Positions 62,348 to 64,000 of a stretch of DNA of 64,000 nt are shown here, piece after piece (the first letter of the stretch is position 1; the number at the start of each line of letters is the position of its first letter). The position numbers and the translations under genes were made by a program. Under the pieces are notes generated by a model, which had not been told where the DNA came from, did no database searches, and saw only the letters and a list, made by a program, of their open reading frames with translations. The stretch spans positions 3,716,415 through 3,780,414 of the forward strand of contig CP054595.1 of the NCBI GenBank assembly GCA_013347225.1. The letters are read 5' to 3'. This stretch comes from Candidatus Accumulibacter similis. Lineage in GTDB: Bacteria; Pseudomonadota; Gammaproteobacteria; Burkholderiales; Rhodocyclaceae.

Positions 62348-63715
62348 TCAAGTCCCCGGCGCCCGATCTGGCGGCGACTGCGGCTGCAGGATCGGCTCGA
62401 AGGTCTCGCGCAGATCCGACTCGATCGTCTTCAGCCAGTCTGGGAGCGCGCCGTTGGGCGGCTGCCTGAAGAAACTCCGGACGCCGAAATCGCCACGCAG
62501 ATACGCCTGCAGTTCGGCGCGCCGTTCGCCGCTCGCGAGGCGTCCGGTGGCGTTGCTGCTGACGACGAGCGCGGTTCCCAGATCCTCCTCGAGTTCGCGG
62601 ATCAGCTCGCGCAGATAGCCGGGGCTGAGCTTCCGGTCGACGTCGACCGAACGACGCTGTATCGTCGCCCACAATTCGCTGCGCGAAAGCGCCAGGCCTT
62701 CTTCATCGCGCACTCCGGGTTCCGGAACCGGATGGACGAGGGGAAAGACGTTGTCCGGTTCGTCTCTGCCGGGAGAAAAGCACAGTCCGAACCCCAGGCG
62801 TGTCGCTGCCTCGATTGTCGCAACCAGCCGATCCCGGCTGAGCATCGGATCGTGATCGCTGCGCGCCTGCGCCTCGGCCTTGCACGGCGCTTCGAAGTGG
62901 CGTTCGGCAGCTACCAGCGCGATGCGGACGATGGCGCTGCAGACGATTCCGTCGGCCGGCGAGCTGTTCGCCCAGGCACGCAATCCGCGGTCGAGAAAGA
63001 AGCGGCGCGTCGCCACCAGCAACCGCTCGACGGGCGCCGTTCGCGCGAGATCGAAGACCGCCTCCGGACTCGGCGAAGCGGCAATTCCCGCCAGCAGTCT
63101 CGCACGCGTGAAGCTCTGCTGCGTGCGCAACGTCGGCCAGTTCTGCTGCAGGTAGTTCCAGAGCAGCTTCTGCAACTCGGTCGCCGGTGGAGCGGCGTCG
63201 GACTGCGGTGCCTGCGGCGATGATCCATCGACGCCAGGTCCGGCGGCCCCCTGACCAGGCTGCCGCTGCAGCGCCCTGAGAACCTTCACCTTCAGATCGT
63301 CGGCGCTGCTGAACAGCGCAGCCCGCGGGATGGCGCTCGCCCCGGACGACAGGCGTGCGCGAAAGGCTTTGATCAGCGCCGGATCATTCTCGTTCGTGTA
63401 CAGATCGGTCCGGGAGGCCGGGATGGCATCGACTTCCCTGACGAAGACGAAGCAAGACAGACCCGCCGCCAGCGCGGCGTCGAATTCGAGTTCGGTGATC
63501 GACCTGCCCTGCCCCGGCGGAACGAATCCATAGCGCAGGCCGACGATGCCGATGTAGATCGCGCACGTGGCGACGTCGGCGACGCAGCTTTGCCAGAGTG
63601 GTCGCGGATCGGCCTCGTAGCTCTCGACGACCGTGTACTGGCCACTGAGGACCTCCTTGACCGCCCGCCGCTCCTCCTCCAGGTCGGACAGGGTCGAAGA
63701 CAGATAGAGTCGCAT
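62348..63715 (-). CDS. DUF4062-domain protein
   Basis: A 455-residue protein with an N-terminal DUF4062 domain: MRLYLSSTLSDLEEERRAVK, YIGIVGLRYGFVPPGQG and SITELEFDAALAAGLSCFVF. DUF4062 has a TIR-like/Rossmann-type fold and is found at the N-terminus of bacterial NLR-like and conflict-system proteins, as a predicted sensor, adaptor or NAD-related effector. The rest (220-455) is helical (ELQKLLWNYLQQNWPTL; LSPGYLRELIRELEEDLGT) and unrecognised. It is the first gene of the MoxR-FGE-DGR operon. The start at 63715 is exact because the domain begins at MRLYLSS. Confidence 0.85.
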   Translation of the reverse strand: MRLYLSSTLSDLEEERRAVKEVLSGQYTVVESYEADPRPLWQSCVADVATCAIYIGIVGLRYGFVPPGQGRSITELEFDAALAAGLSCFVFVREVDAIPASRTDLYTNENDPALIKAFRARLSSGASAIPRAALFSSADDLKVKVLRALQRQPGQGAAGPGVDGSSPQAPQSDAAPPATELQKLLWNYLQQNWPTLRTQQSFTRARLLAGIAASPSPEAVFDLARTAPVERLLVATRRFFLDRGLRAWANSSPADGIVCSAIVRIALVAAERHFEAPCKAEAQARSDHDPMLSRDRLVATIEAATRLGFGLCFSPGRDEPDNVFPLVHPVPEPGVRDEEGLALSRSELWATIQRRSVDVDRKLSPGYLRELIRELEEDLGTALVVSSNATGRLASGERRAELQAYLRGDFGVRSFFRQPPNGALPDWLKTIESDLRETFEPILQPQSPPDRAPGT

Positions 63716-63960
63716 GCCTTGCTGCTCCGGTTGCAAGCGTCCCGCGCACCCACCCCCGGGGTGCGCACGATCAGGCTGGCTTCCTTCGAGGTCACAACTC
63801 GTCGATGCGGGAGCGATGCCGCCGCTGGCTCGCGCACCCGACACGTGAGTCCGGGCAGACCAGCGACCCGCTTCGCCACCCCGAAAAGCACTCGCTGCGC
63901 GGATCGGCCGGCAGCGGATCCGGTCGCGACAACCATGTCCAATCATACCGTGGAGGTGGA

Positions 63961-64000
63961 GTGAAAGACATCGAAGGAGCGGACTTTGCGTTGTCCGGGC
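63961..64000 (+). CDS. start of an unidentified gene (cut by the window end)
   Basis: GTG at 63961 is preceded by a strong ribosome-binding site (GGAGGTGGA) and continues VKDIEGADFALSG to the end of the window. It is divergent from the DUF4062 operon. Too short to identify. The preceding 245 bp (63716-63960) hold the shared promoter region. Confidence 0.45.
   Translation, partial: MKDIEGADFALSG

Noticed and set aside
60327..62618. A 763-residue plus-strand open frame
   Set aside because: Antisense of the FGE and MoxR genes; rich in Arg/Gln/Ala with no domain signatures.

Overview
The window is GC-rich (well over 60% by eye) proteobacterial chromosome. PEP-CTERM exosortase substrates, a GC-rich gltA, a PqiABC transport operon, an integron and a diversity-generating retroelement (DGR) together suggest a betaproteobacterium of the Rhodocyclales / Candidatus Accumulibacter kind. 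That placement is inference from gene content. I see no rRNA, tRNA or CRISPR array.

Layout. 0-12 kb: a heme-copper-oxidase-like subunit I overlapping a TlpA-like thioredoxin, an EamA transporter, a lipoprotein, RhlE helicase, a MoaD-like carrier, a BNR-repeat protein, an SRPBCC protein and nitronate monooxygenase, with several decayed genes between them. 11.3-15.4 kb: a PEP-CTERM lectin-like protein behind a sigma-54 promoter, citrate synthase, and an Xre-RES toxin-antitoxin pair with paired palindromic operators. 15.6-21.8 kb: a CusCBA-type copper/silver efflux operon whose adaptor carries a CusF-like domain. 21.8-25.7 kb: a small decayed integron (broken integrase, attI with an outward promoter, cassettes and attC sites, plus a second attI-like copy inside the array). 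26-32 kb: a chemotaxis receptor, an SDR-like protein, a small secreted protein and a YgiQ radical SAM protein. 31.8-36.2 kb: pqiA-pqiA-pqiB-pqiC and a bestrophin-like membrane protein. 36.5-39.1 kb: a phnD-E-C type phosphonate/phosphite importer. 39.3-48.2 kb: a second PEP-CTERM protein with its own sigma-54 promoter, a phosphoesterase pair, VTT membrane protein, MsrB, NDH-2-like and racemase genes, and a VTT-flavoprotein-disulfide-reductase fusion. 48.4-51.5 kb: the ruins of a type I restriction-modification locus surrounding an intact ATPase + DUF4276 (TOPRIM-like) pair. 51.6-55.8 kb: a phosphoesterase lipoprotein, an SDR, DUF2062, and a conserved two-gene module of unknown function.

56-63.7 kb is the most interesting part. 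One minus-strand cluster encodes a DUF4062 protein, a MoxR AAA+ ATPase, a 960-residue protein with an N-terminal vWA-like (SAV_2336-like) region and a C-terminal FGE-sulfatase domain, an HRDC accessory protein, a reverse transcriptase remnant, a template repeat and a second FGE protein. The template repeat (TR) and the variable repeats (VRs) in the two FGE genes differ almost only where the TR has adenines, the hallmark of DGR mutagenic retrohoming. The RT, however, has lost its whole catalytic palm in frame, so diversification looks frozen unless an RT acts in trans. Arrays of perfect hairpins, mostly with a TCC loop on the + strand, lie just past the 3' end of each VR, and hairpins also follow the TR. 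I read the locus as an ATP-driven conflict or recognition system whose ligand-binding FGE domain was diversified by a DGR that later died.
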